Source: Prochlorococcus sp. AG-436-E22 (GTDB lineage: Bacteria; Cyanobacteriota; Cyanobacteriia; PCC-6307; Cyanobiaceae). From it: a stretch of DNA of 44,564 nt. Under the pieces are notes generated by a model, which was not told where the DNA came from, did not search any database, and worked only from the letters and a program-made list of their open reading frames with translations. The DNA lies in the NCBI GenBank assembly GCA_003212615.1, contig QCPG01000008.1, positions 1 through 44,564 of the forward strand, in the 5' to 3' direction. Shown one piece after another: positions 34,329 through 43,547 of this stretch. Position numbers and translations under genes: made by a program. Within the stretch, counting starts at the first letter, position 1; every line of letters starts with the position of its first letter.

Positions 34329-35267
34329 TTAGTTTTCTGATATTTCATTATACCAAAAACGTCTTAATGAAATTTTTGAATTATATTCAAAAGATTTTCT
34401 ATTAGGATTTATATTGTTATCTATATTAAGAAAATTACCTATAATATCTGCTCCCGCAGCAATTGATAAACAAGTTGTTGTTGATATCCTTGGGTTAATT
34501 TCAAAAGGCTTGATTAGGCCATTTTTATCTTTAATAAGTTGTATGTTATAGCAACCACCAACTTTATATGTATTATGTATTCTTTCGCAGCTTTCAATAA
34601 CATCTTTATCTTTTGATAAATCAGCTGATATCGTTATACCTTTTTTAAGTTTAACCTTAACAGGTATTATTGCTTTTAATTCTCCATTTTTGTCCGCAGA
34701 AATATTTACTGTAAACTCTTGTCCAGTGATATATTCTTGCAAAATAAATTCACTTCTTTTTTTTCGTGCAACAATTATTTGTGCATTTACTTCTTTTTCA
34801 TTATTAGCTAAAAAAACATTTCTTGATCCTCTTCCATAAATTGGTTTTACAATACAAGGAAATTTTAGAGATCCTAAGTCAGCCCTAATTACCTTAGGTG
34901 CAGGTAAATTTTTACTTATTAGGAATTGATTAGATTTTAATTTATTTAAATGAATTTTGATAAATTTTAAAGGAGGTAAAAGAACATTTATTGAAGGTTC
35001 ATTTTTTAAATTAGATAAAATAACTAATTCCTCATCTACGCCAGGAATAAGCAAGTCTATCTTATTATTAATGCAAATTTCCCGTACTTTTTCTTCAAAA
35101 TTAGATTCATTAGCTAGCGGAATAAGATGTTTTTTATTTAAAGGAATTTTGCTGTTAATTAATTCAATATTCGCATCACAAAAATGCATGTCATACTTTT
35201 TATTTAAAAGTCTGTAAAAAGCTTCATAACCTGCCCCGCCTGCCCCTGTAAATAAAACTTTTAACAT
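34329..35267 (-). CDS. ATP-grasp ligase, carbamoyl-phosphate-synthase-like
   Basis: ATP-dependent ligase joining a carboxylate to an amine or other nucleophile; 312 aa. VLFTGAGGAGYEAFY opens a pre-ATP-grasp fold. The ATP-grasp core has PCIVKPIYGRGSRNVF, FILQEYITGQEFTVNI and PFEINPRISTTTCLSIAAG (Mg ligands in E-x-N-P-R). It may add an amino acid or acyl group to the acidic sugar or its precursor. Its start shares one base with the PseG-fusion stop (TAATG at 35265-35269), so translation is coupled. Confidence 0.85.
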   Translation of the reverse strand: MLKVLFTGAGGAGYEAFYRLLNKKYDMHFCDANIELINSKIPLNKKHLIPLANESNFEEKVREICINNKIDLLIPGVDEELVILSNLKNEPSINVLLPPLKFIKIHLNKLKSNQFLISKNLPAPKVIRADLGSLKFPCIVKPIYGRGSRNVFLANNEKEVNAQIIVARKKRSEFILQEYITGQEFTVNISADKNGELKAIIPVKVKLKKGITISADLSKDKDVIESCERIHNTYKVGGCYNIQLIKDKNGLIKPFEINPRISTTTCLSIAAGADIIGNFLNIDNNINPNRKSFEYNSKISLRRFWYNEISEN

Positions 35268-37351
35268 TATGATTTTTTTTGTTTTTCAATAATAACTTTA
35301 TAACTAGTTCCATTAAGAGTAAAGAAACTGGGATATTTTTTAGAATCAGCTGTTCTCATTAGATTGAATTGACTCTTTATGGATTTATTTGGATCAATCT
35401 CACTATCTTGCGCATTTCTTTTTCTATAAAAACTCTCTTTTCCTAATTGTTTTTTTCGAACTAACTTACCATTTTTAAGATTTCTAATGAATTCAAAAAT
35501 TAATCCTTGAGTTTCACGTCCTTGTTTATACCTCAATTCATCGCATAATTCTGAGCCATCAAATTCTAATAAGGATTGTGCATAAATATCTCCACTATCT
35601 ACATTCTCTCTGGCTTCAAATAAGGTAATTGGAAATTTATTTTTACCTTCTATTATTTGCCAAGTTAATGGCGACCAACCCTTTCCTAAAGGTAGATTAC
35701 TTTCATGAATGACAAGATTATATTTATTAATATTTAAGGATTCTTTATCTACAATTTTTTCATAGCTTAAATAAAAACAAATATCAGATGGAGTAATATC
35801 TTCATGAGAATTAACCCATAAACAAATATATCCCTGATTAGTAAGCTCAATAATTAGTTCTGAAATAAAAATATTAATCCAGCTATTGCTATTGCTGCAG
35901 AAAGCAATTTTTAGATTCGATTCTTTTGATTTTTTTTCTGCTAAATTGGAAATTTCTTTTATTTTAAGCATTTTGGGGCTTGAATCTTTGTAGTAATTTA
36001 ATACAAGTGCTAAAATTTTGAATTTAAATCCTTCTTGATTAATAATCTTCGGAAAATAAAAACTTAATAATAAATAATCATTATTTAATTGGAAGTTTAT
36101 CCATGCTATTTTAAGCTTGCTTTTTTTTGTTTCAACAATGTAAGAATTATATTTCTCTAAATTTCTTAGATTGTTTTTATAATTTTTTATAAGGGTTTGA
36201 TTTTTAATATTTATTGATTTTATAAAATCAAAATCTTTGAGGTTAGAATCTCTAATATCGATACAATACTTTTTTTCGAGTAAAAGGTAATCAACTACTC
36301 TTATAGTTCCAAGACCATCGATAATTTTTTTACAATTAATTGATAATTTTTCATTTAATTTTAAATTTAATAATCTTGAAATCTCAATTTTTAATTTATC
36401 TTCAGTTATTTCCTCAGATCTACCAAGATATTTTATTATTTTTTTCTCTGATAAAATTTTAATTACATCTTCTTGATTCTTAGCTAATGAAATTACTGTG
36501 CTAGGTAATCCTAGGCAACACCTTTCAAGACAACTCATCCCCGCTCCGCCTATGGCATAGTCTGCTCGAGCAATAAAAGGTACTAGTGTTTTTTGATAAT
36601 TATATATTTTTATATTTTTAGAATGTTTTGTAATTTCTTGAATTTCTTTAAAATTTGGAGATTCTTTTTTTACTATTACTTCTATAAATATATTTTTGAT
36701 ATTAAGGCTAGTAAATGCTTTTAATGTCATTAAGGTCATACCTTCTAAATCTCCCCCTGCAAATGAAATAAGAATATTTTTTATTTTTCCTTTTCTATTT
36801 ATTATCTTTTTTTGAGTTTCATTATAAATTGAATCTAATAAAGCAAAATCTAATCCAAGTAATTGAATACAATTATTAGAAGTTAAGTTAATATATTTTT
36901 TTAAAATATCCTCTTTCCAATTATGATCTAGTAAAATATCACAATCATGTTTTCTATTTGCTAAGTCATCAATAACAAATATTTTTTTACAAAATTCTTT
37001 TACGATCTTTTCCCAATTAATGTCAAGATCATAATGATCGACAATGACGTATTCAGGTATTCTTTCTAAAAGTAAATTTATTGTTTCTTGCGCATCTGCT
37101 TCTAAGTTAATAATTTTCTCTCTTTTACACTTATCTATCTCAGCAATATTTTTTTCTTTATATAAATCTCTGCTAATTTTGCTTACTTTAAATCCATTTG
37201 ATATTATTTCTTCTATTGCGTTTCCTTCATAATCAACTGTAATAAATTCGCAAATTTCACCCCTATTTCTTAATTCTTTTGCTAGATATAAGCATCTTTT
37301 TATATGACCATCTCCAATCCATGATGATGAATCGCATCTGAAAATTATCAT
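35267..37351 (-). CDS. pseG: PseG-type UDP-sugar hydrolase fused to a formyltransferase-like domain
   Basis: A 694-residue fusion. Residues 1-358 match PseG, which releases a 2,4-diamino-trideoxyhexose from UDP: DSSSWIGDGHIKRCLYLA with His16, ILISFAGGDLEG and YAIGGAGMSCLERCCLGLP. Residues about 362-455 (IDIRDSNLKDFDFIKSIN onward) may be a worn GNAT/PseH-like domain; this is weak. Residues about 480-694 have the formyltransferase fold: LVIHESNLPLGKGWSP, TWQIIEGKNKFPITLFEARE and DSGDIYAQ. The triad keeps His549 and Asp585, but the expected Asn two before the His is Val547. So it may transfer something else, or be weak. It shares one base with the ATP-grasp start and follows the CMP-transferase by 3 bp. 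Confidence 0.85.
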   Translation of the reverse strand: MIIFRCDSSSWIGDGHIKRCLYLAKELRNRGEICEFITVDYEGNAIEEIISNGFKVSKISRDLYKEKNIAEIDKCKREKIINLEADAQETINLLLERIPEYVIVDHYDLDINWEKIVKEFCKKIFVIDDLANRKHDCDILLDHNWKEDILKKYINLTSNNCIQLLGLDFALLDSIYNETQKKIINRKGKIKNILISFAGGDLEGMTLMTLKAFTSLNIKNIFIEVIVKKESPNFKEIQEITKHSKNIKIYNYQKTLVPFIARADYAIGGAGMSCLERCCLGLPSTVISLAKNQEDVIKILSEKKIIKYLGRSEEITEDKLKIEISRLLNLKLNEKLSINCKKIIDGLGTIRVVDYLLLEKKYCIDIRDSNLKDFDFIKSINIKNQTLIKNYKNNLRNLEKYNSYIVETKKSKLKIAWINFQLNNDYLLLSFYFPKIINQEGFKFKILALVLNYYKDSSPKMLKIKEISNLAEKKSKESNLKIAFCSNSNSWINIFISELIIELTNQGYICLWVNSHEDITPSDICFYLSYEKIVDKESLNINKYNLVIHESNLPLGKGWSPLTWQIIEGKNKFPITLFEARENVDSGDIYAQSLLEFDGSELCDELRYKQGRETQGLIFEFIRNLKNGKLVRKKQLGKESFYRKRNAQDSEIDPNKSIKSQFNLMRTADSKKYPSFFTLNGTSYKVIIEKQKKS

Positions 37352-37354
37352 TTT

Positions 37355-38041
37355 CTAATAATTTATAACTTTAAACATTTTTTCCGCTCTAATCCAATCC
37401 TCTTCATTATCAATATCTTGTACCTTATATCTAGGAATAATAATGGGACAGGAATGTTCTGCAAAAAATATATCTTCGTTAATCCATGAAGAGGCTTTCC
37501 CCCAATAAAATTGACCTGCGTCATGAAAAGTTTCTTCTAAATCTTGAGATCTTTTATTGAAATTTTCTGGATTCAGCATTTCTACACGATTTAATTTGCT
37601 AATTTTGATTGCTCGTTGAATTGGGAAAGGAAAAGATGTTACAGAGAAAGTATAATTTACATCGTTATTAATCAATTTATCATAACCTTCTATTAAATAA
37701 CTTGGTTCTACAAAAGGGGCAGTTGCATATAAACAACATACATATTCAACTCTATTAATATTTTTATTAACCCAATTTATTGTATGTTTAATAACTGGAA
37801 TTGTACCTGTGAAATCATCGGATAATGATTTGGGTCTTAAAAAAGGAATCTCTGCTCCATATTTTTGTGAAATCTTTGATATTTCTTTGTCATCAGTAGA
37901 TACTATTATTTTATCAAATATATTACTTGAAATTGCTGCTTTGATTGACCAGGATATCATAGGTTCACCACAAAATAATCTTATATTTTTTCTTGGAATT
38001 CTTTTACTACCGCCTCTAGCTGGTATAACGCAAATTTTCAT
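37355..38041 (-). CDS. Acylneuraminate cytidylyltransferase (NeuA/PseF family)
   Basis: CMP-sugar synthetase that activates the nonulosonic acid with CTP, 228 aa. ICVIPARGGSKRIPRKNI is the CTP-binding loop, followed by IIVSTDDKEI, PFLRPKSLSDDFTGT, LYATAPFVEPSYLIEG, FHDAGQFYWGKA and a C-terminal DIDNEEDWIRAE with the metal-binding aspartate. The DAGQFYWGK form is typical of PseF in my experience. Start chosen at ATG 38041 (MKICVIPARGG); a TTG at 38062 would add seven residues. First gene of the operon, divergent from the plus-strand gene at 38272. Confidence 0.92.
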   Translation of the reverse strand: MKICVIPARGGSKRIPRKNIRLFCGEPMISWSIKAAISSNIFDKIIVSTDDKEISKISQKYGAEIPFLRPKSLSDDFTGTIPVIKHTINWVNKNINRVEYVCCLYATAPFVEPSYLIEGYDKLINNDVNYTFSVTSFPFPIQRAIKISKLNRVEMLNPENFNKRSQDLEETFHDAGQFYWGKASSWINEDIFFAEHSCPIIIPRYKVQDIDNEEDWIRAEKMFKVINY

Positions 38042-38271
38042 TAAGAGTAATTTTAATTCCAATAATCATAATTATAGTTGATAAATTAAACCTAATTTAA
38101 AAAATATCAAAGTTGAAAAAATAGTTCTTTAATACTTAAGAAGTCTTCTAAATAATTTAAAATATTAAATGTAATTTATTTAAGATTTTCTTTGATAGTT
38201 GATTAAGTTCAATTAGAAATTTATCTAAAATAAGTTAGTATAAAATTAAATAGTTGTGAAATATTTATTTA

Positions 38272-39108
38272 ATGAGTTCGTACTACCCAATACCAAACGA
38301 TATTTTGATTAGTAAAAAAGAAAATATATATATTAAATCTTCTATAAAAGTTTTTAATTATCCCAATAATGCAAGATATAAACTTTTAAAAAATATAAAT
38401 AAAAAAGATATTTTTTTTAGTTTATATATTCTTGAAAAAAATGCCTGGGTAAAAATTTTTGATAAAAAATGCGAGTTTGGTGAGAATTATGAGTTTGTAA
38501 AAGAAAATTTGGATTTAGATAAAAATGAATTTGCTGTTGTTATTCCATCTGAAAATAAGCTTAATCCAAAAAAAACTAATATTCTTCCTAAACCTTATTC
38601 TTTAAGAATAGATAAGTCACCTATTAATGAAAGAGCCGCTTATAATTTTCAACTAGATAATGTATCAACAACTTATCAAGGAGAATTTCCTTATGAATTA
38701 ACTTTAACTGGGAAATCATTTTTCTCAACTGATATTCTTAGATCAGATTTTGAAAAAAATTCCAAAACATATATTTTATTGATGAATTTAAATAAATCAT
38801 CACAAGAAAATAATTTTCATGAATTTGATATTTTTGATTTTAAAGAAAATAAATTAATAAAAAAATATTTTGTAAAAAGTAATAGTTTTGAATCATATTT
38901 ATTACCAAAAAATTCATTATCATATAATCACTCTAATTTATTACTAACTTGTAAGACTGCTAGTTTTATTCCAATATTTATAAGTTTTAGAATAGATAAT
39001 GAAATCCGTGAGATTTGTGCAGAACATACACATCCTCCACATGAATTATTTTTAGGCGTAGAGAGATTTAAAATAATCTCAAAAATTAGAAATAATTGGT
39101 TGCGATAA
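38272..39108 (+). CDS. Protein of unknown function, first of a related pair
   Basis: 278-aa soluble protein without a known motif, very rich in Lys, Asn, Ile and Phe. It looks mainly beta-stranded (LYILEKNAWVKIFDK, EFAVVIPSENKLNP, YELTLTGKSFFS). A His-rich turn, EICAEHTHPPHELFLG, near the C-terminus could bind metal. The next gene overlaps its stop by one base (TAATG) and appears distantly similar in layout. It heads a plus-strand unit, divergent from the nonulosonic-acid-type operon, with 230 bp of promoter region between. A role in surface glycan assembly is inferred only from location. Confidence 0.6.
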   Translation: MSSYYPIPNDILISKKENIYIKSSIKVFNYPNNARYKLLKNINKKDIFFSLYILEKNAWVKIFDKKCEFGENYEFVKENLDLDKNEFAVVIPSENKLNPKKTNILPKPYSLRIDKSPINERAAYNFQLDNVSTTYQGEFPYELTLTGKSFFSTDILRSDFEKNSKTYILLMNLNKSSQENNFHEFDIFDFKENKLIKKYFVKSNSFESYLLPKNSLSYNHSNLLLTCKTASFIPIFISFRIDNEIREICAEHTHPPHELFLGVERFKIISKIRNNWLR

Positions 39109-39929
39109 TGAAGGAAAATTTAAAAAAATTATTAGGAATAAAGGGAACAATATTAGTTAATCATCTTATTAGAAGAAACTTTTCTCCCATGTCATTATTA
39201 TCAAAGCTGCGACCTGATGAATCTTATAGCGATTTCTTTTTTTATTGTTCTTCTTATTACAAAAATATATTCAGAGCAGAAAATACAATTGCTTTGATTT
39301 TAAAGAAAAATATTAAAGTATTGCATAAATTTGTTTTCTATTCTAAAAATGGCCAAAAATTTAAGGAAATTAATTTTAAATCTTCAGATTTTATAGTGTC
39401 TTTTGATTTACCTAGATTTAAAACTAAAGATAAATACTTATCATTTACACATGAAATAATTCCTTGTGATATTTCTTTGAAAATCAGAAACATCTTAGGT
39501 AGTAAATCACTAATTTCCTTGCAACATCGTGGATATACTTTTTTTAAAAAAAATCAAAAATCTATAGGCAGTTGTTTGCATGGAAATTTTGGAGTAATTA
39601 ATCCATCTAATTTAAATAATTCAGCAGCTAAGCAAAGAAATTTTGAATTTTCTTACACCCCTTCTTATGAATTTGAATCTACTTCGCTTTATCATGTTCT
39701 ATTTAATAATCCTACAAACAAAAGTTTAAAAATTATTGTTGAATATAATTTCAATTCTCAGATAATTCCAAATTTGGAATTGCTAATTAAACCTATGGGA
39801 ACAGAATATTTCACACTAAAAAAATATAAAGGTCAATTATCATTTTGTTCAAAACTTCCAATATGCAGACCTATTATTATAAAAAATCCAGATATCCATT
39901 CTGTTAACTTTGATGTATTTCATTCTTAA
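39108..39929 (+). CDS. Protein of unknown function, second of a related pair
   Basis: 273-aa soluble protein without a known motif. Start taken at ATG 39108 (MKENLKKLLG); a TTG at 39096 would add four residues. The predicted beta-rich C-terminal half (FNNPTNKSLKIIVEY, LELLIKPMGTEYFTLKKY, PICRPIIIK) resembles in order and spacing the corresponding end of the preceding protein (FVKSNSFESYLLPKN, ASFIPIFISF), so the two may be ancient paralogues or subunits of one complex. It also has a hydrophilic SCLHGNFGVINPSN loop. Translation is coupled through the shared TAATG. Nothing identifies a reaction. Confidence 0.6.
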   Translation: MKENLKKLLGIKGTILVNHLIRRNFSPMSLLSKLRPDESYSDFFFYCSSYYKNIFRAENTIALILKKNIKVLHKFVFYSKNGQKFKEINFKSSDFIVSFDLPRFKTKDKYLSFTHEIIPCDISLKIRNILGSKSLISLQHRGYTFFKKNQKSIGSCLHGNFGVINPSNLNNSAAKQRNFEFSYTPSYEFESTSLYHVLFNNPTNKSLKIIVEYNFNSQIIPNLELLIKPMGTEYFTLKKYKGQLSFCSKLPICRPIIIKNPDIHSVNFDVFHS

Positions 39930-40022
39930 TCTTTTATAAAAAATTTTAAATTTTTCTAATTATCAGAAATATATTTTTAGAGTTTTATTTTTGTTAAAAT
40001 GATTTAAATAAATTTTAGATTA

Positions 40023-40829
40023 ATGATTAATTTTTTAATTAGGTTTGTAAAACTTATTAAAAATAAGCTGATATGCGAAATTAGAAATTTTTATCAAAAT
40101 TATTTTAAAAGATTAGGCTTTCAGGAAAAAATGTATTCTAAAAATAACTTAGATAGAACTCAAGGAATTAAATTAATTAATAAAATTCTTAGAAAGCAAA
40201 ATTTAAAAATTTATGATGAAGGTAATGGAATGTATTCTGAACATTTAATTATGTTTGCTTCAATAGCTTTTCAATCCAAAACTAAAATTAACTCAATATT
40301 AGAAATAGGAACTTTTGACGGAATTACTTCTATATTATTATCCAATCTATTTCCTAACTCTGAAATTATCACTATTGATCTTAAGGATGACGATCCTATT
40401 TTTAAAAGTATTTATGAAAGAAAAGATGATAAATTAAGAAAAAAATTTATTTTAGAAAGAAATAATAGATTATCTAAGTTTAAAAATATTAAATTTATTC
40501 AATTCAACTCTTTAAAACTTACTTTGAATTCTCTACCAAATAAAAAGTTCGATCTTATTTGGATTGATGGTGCTCATGGATATCCAATAGTTTGTTCAGA
40601 TATAACTAATGCAATTTCTTTGGCAAATAATAATACAATATTAATGTGTGATGATATCTGGAAAAATCTTAAAAATAGTGATCCTATTTATTCTTCAGTT
40701 GCTGCATATGAAACTTTAGAAGCATTTAATCGGGCAGGTATCATTAAATCTGATTATTTTTATAAAAGACTTGGAAAAAAATATCTTTCTTCAGAAAAAT
40801 TTATCTCTTTATCTAGATTAACAATTTAA
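40023..40829 (+). CDS. Class I SAM-dependent methyltransferase (Methyltransf_24-like)
   Basis: 268-aa methyltransferase. The N-terminal 60 residues are basic and hydrophobic and may attach to the membrane. SAM-binding core: SILEIGTFDGITSILLSNLFP, EIITIDLKDDDP, IKFIQFNSLKLTLNSLP and FDLIWIDGAHGYPIVCSDI, with the GAHGYP and DDIW (MCDDIWKNL) segments typical of the Methyltransf_24 group. Distinct from the TylF-like gene at 24603. Acts most likely on a sugar of the surface glycan. It is convergent with galE, with a 23-bp gap and no clear terminator. Confidence 0.82.
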   Translation: MINFLIRFVKLIKNKLICEIRNFYQNYFKRLGFQEKMYSKNNLDRTQGIKLINKILRKQNLKIYDEGNGMYSEHLIMFASIAFQSKTKINSILEIGTFDGITSILLSNLFPNSEIITIDLKDDDPIFKSIYERKDDKLRKKFILERNNRLSKFKNIKFIQFNSLKLTLNSLPNKKFDLIWIDGAHGYPIVCSDITNAISLANNNTILMCDDIWKNLKNSDPIYSSVAAYETLEAFNRAGIIKSDYFYKRLGKKYLSSEKFISLSRLTI

Positions 40830-40852
40830 CTAGCTTATTGATGATTATTTAT

Positions 40853-41929
40853 CTAATATCCACTAGGGTTGCTGATTTGCCATCTCCAAGAGTCTCTACA
40901 CATGTCTTCTAAGCCTTTTTTAGGTTTCCAATTAATTATTTTCTTTGCCATTGTGACATCAGCTATCGCAATCGCTGAATCCCCATTTCTTCTAGAAACT
41001 ATTTCATAAGGAATTTTTTTATCGGTTATTTTTTCAAAGGCTTTCAATACTTGAATTACACTTGTTCCTTTTCCTGTCCCAAGATTTAAAGTTAATAATT
41101 GCGGCTTTTCAAGGAAAAGATTTTCCAATGCTGCACAATGACCTTCTGCTAAATCCATAACATGTATATAATCTCTTACTCCAGTCCCATCATGAGTTGG
41201 CCAATTATCTCCAAAGATTTGAAGAGATTTAATTTTGCCTATTGCAACTTGGTTTATATAAGGAAAAAGGTTATTAGGCATCCCCTTGGGATCCTCCCCT
41301 ATTAAACCACTTTGATGCGCACCTACTGGATTAAAATAACGCAGACGAGCAATTTTCCACCCATTATTGCTGGTTGCTTTTATTAATTTAGTATTTGAGC
41401 AGCCAGCTATATCAGATAAGAAATTTTCTATGGTTGCCTTAGTATTACCATAAGGATTCAAAGGATTTATAGTTGCTAATTCAGGGATTGGAACCTTATC
41501 AGGATAACCATAAATCGTAGCACTACTACTAAAAACCATCACCTTGCAATTATGTTTTTGCATTGCTTTGATTAGATTTATTGTGCCATTTACATTTACA
41601 TCCCAGTAGTGATTAGGTTTAATAAAAGATTCTTGTACTGATTTAAGACCAGCAAAATGAATGACCGCCTCTATAGGTTCTTTTTTTGAAATGTATTCTT
41701 CGAAAACCGAATTTAAATAAATTTCATCTCTTATATCACCCTTTTTTAATGAAAAAATGTCTGCTGTTATGTTTTTAATATTAGATAAATTTTTTGCTCT
41801 TTCAAGTGCTCTTGGTGAACTATTAGAAAAGTTATCATAAACAATTATCTTGTGATTTAAATTTAAAAGACTTATACAAGTATGAGATCCAATAAAGCCT
41901 GCCCCTCCAACAACTAATAACCTTGCCAT
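40853..41929 (-). CDS. galE: UDP-glucose 4-epimerase
   Basis: Extended SDR enzyme interconverting UDP-glucose and UDP-galactose (or the N-acetyl forms) for glycan synthesis. The 358-residue protein has VVGGAGFIGSHTCISLL (NAD site), FSSSATIYGYPDKVPI with PYGNTKATIE (catalytic Ser/Thr and YxxxK), LRYFNPVGAHQSGLIGEDP and DGTGVRDYIHVMDLAEGH. Length is slightly more than E. coli GalE. It lies 31 bp downstream of the Wzz-type gene on the minus strand and is probably co-transcribed with the export genes. Confidence 0.95.
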   Translation of the reverse strand: MARLLVVGGAGFIGSHTCISLLNLNHKIIVYDNFSNSSPRALERAKNLSNIKNITADIFSLKKGDIRDEIYLNSVFEEYISKKEPIEAVIHFAGLKSVQESFIKPNHYWDVNVNGTINLIKAMQKHNCKVMVFSSSATIYGYPDKVPIPELATINPLNPYGNTKATIENFLSDIAGCSNTKLIKATSNNGWKIARLRYFNPVGAHQSGLIGEDPKGMPNNLFPYINQVAIGKIKSLQIFGDNWPTHDGTGVRDYIHVMDLAEGHCAALENLFLEKPQLLTLNLGTGKGTSVIQVLKAFEKITDKKIPYEIVSRRNGDSAIAIADVTMAKKIINWKPKKGLEDMCRDSWRWQISNPSGY

Positions 41930-41960
41930 AAATATTAATTATTGTTGTAATTTGTTTCCA

Positions 41961-43547
41961 TTAATTTGCTTTAGAGTTTATTAAAATAGAACCAAGAATT
42001 CTATTTTCTTGTAATTTTAATTGATCTATAAAAAGACTCAATTCTGATCTAGTAACAACCCCCAAATTCGCAATTATCAGAATTGAAGAACAACCTTTAG
42101 TATCTAAAAGATTATCACTAATAATACATGATTTTTCTTTTGAGAATTCTTTTAATGATGATTTATAAAATTCAAGATAATTATTTTTGAATTTTCCAAT
42201 AGAGATAATTCCTAAAGAATTATTTTTATTGGAAAAGGCATCGATTAATAATTTCCCGTGAGTTTCAATTTCAAACTTTTCTTTGGAATTCACGCGATGA
42301 AAAATAGGAAAATTGGATAATTTCTCAAATTCATCAAAATTATATATAATCCCTTTTCTTTTATCCATGTATGAGGCAGTTATAAAACCAATAAAAAATC
42401 CTAATAAAGTACTAATACCAACGATGATCTTTTTCTTAGGCGCGACTGGTGAGTCTTGTAAATTAGGAATTGATATTAGTTTCCATGGCTGAATTTTTTT
42501 GGCTTTACTCATTTTTAGAGAAATAAGGTTAGCCTCTAAGTTATTTACAATTTGAGTATTTCTCTTAGCCTCTCTGCTTAATTCATTGTATTTAAGGATA
42601 ATATTTTGTGCCTCTTCTTTCGTTAAATTTTTATCTCCAGTTAATGATATCTTGCCATTTGCAGTGGTTTCAATATACTTTTTAAGAAAATCCCTCTCTT
42701 TAATTAAAGCTTTAATGGATGGATCATTATCTTTAAATAATTGTTTTCTTCTTATTAGTTCTTGATTAATTTCTGAAAGCCTTGATATGGGACTTCCTGC
42801 ATTTGATTTTGGCAATTCATTTGAATCCTGAATATTTCTTATGATATTGCTTATATCTGCATCACTTTGGAAATTCATACTATCAAATTTATAGTTTGAA
42901 GTTGAAGTTATTCCATATTTGAATCCATACATGTCAAATTCTCTATTTGAAAATTTAGATTTTTTTCTGAACTCATCTAGTTGTTTTTCTGCATATTCGA
43001 TTTCATATTTGAGATAATTTTCTCTACCAGAAGCAGAATAATTCTGATATGTTTTTGATATTTTCTCTAAAATCGGTAGGATATGATCTTTATCAATACT
43101 CCTATATCTTATTTTTAAAACTGAAGTATTCTCAATAAGTGAAATTTTTAGACTATTTTTAAACCAATTATCATATTTAAAATTTTCGACATTTTTACCA
43201 TTATTTTTCTTTAGCTCCTTGACAAGTTTAAAAACAGGCCGCAAGACAGATGGGCTTTCTAAAATTGCAACCTCAGTTGATAAAGAATCTTCTTTATCTA
43301 AACTTGAAAACTGGTTCCCAAATAATCTACCAGCTTGTACTAATAAATTATCATCATTGTTCTCTTTTTTAAGAACAATTTGAAAATTACCTTCCCAAAC
43401 TTTATTAATGGATAATGAATAAGGAATTGATATTAATATGCTAGATAAAGTGAATAAAAATAATATTTTCCATCTCCTAATTGCAATATCTAAAAAATCA
43501 TATAAATTAACATCCTCATCACTATTATTAAAGTTATTTAGTGACAT
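41961..43547 (-). CDS. Wzz-type polysaccharide co-polymerase with degenerate kinase-like tail
   Basis: Inner-membrane protein controlling glycan chain length, 528 aa. Transmembrane segment 27-47, a large periplasmic part with a helical coiled region (about 170-350), then the Pro-rich LQDSPVAPKK and a second segment at 374-392, as in Wzz and Wzc. The C-terminal 130 residues on the cytosolic side end in SSILIIANLGVVTRSELSLF, which looks like the last strand and helix of the BY-kinase P-loop domain, but there is no Walker A (GxxxGKS) loop, so it is unlikely to phosphorylate. It shares one base with the Wza-type stop (43547). Confidence 0.88.
   Translation of the reverse strand: MSLNNFNNSDEDVNLYDFLDIAIRRWKILFLFTLSSILISIPYSLSINKVWEGNFQIVLKKENNDDNLLVQAGRLFGNQFSSLDKEDSLSTEVAILESPSVLRPVFKLVKELKKNNGKNVENFKYDNWFKNSLKISLIENTSVLKIRYRSIDKDHILPILEKISKTYQNYSASGRENYLKYEIEYAEKQLDEFRKKSKFSNREFDMYGFKYGITSTSNYKFDSMNFQSDADISNIIRNIQDSNELPKSNAGSPISRLSEINQELIRRKQLFKDNDPSIKALIKERDFLKKYIETTANGKISLTGDKNLTKEEAQNIILKYNELSREAKRNTQIVNNLEANLISLKMSKAKKIQPWKLISIPNLQDSPVAPKKKIIVGISTLLGFFIGFITASYMDKRKGIIYNFDEFEKLSNFPIFHRVNSKEKFEIETHGKLLIDAFSNKNNSLGIISIGKFKNNYLEFYKSSLKEFSKEKSCIISDNLLDTKGCSSILIIANLGVVTRSELSLFIDQLKLQENRILGSILINSKAN

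Noticed and set aside
37809-38081. 90-codon plus-strand frame opposite the CMP-sugar synthetase
   Set aside because: Antisense shadow of a strongly conserved gene, no motif of its own.
39096-39098. TTG start giving MVAIMKENL for the second unknown protein of the pair
   Set aside because: The ATG at 39108 overlaps the preceding stop as TAATG, the same coupling used elsewhere in the window.
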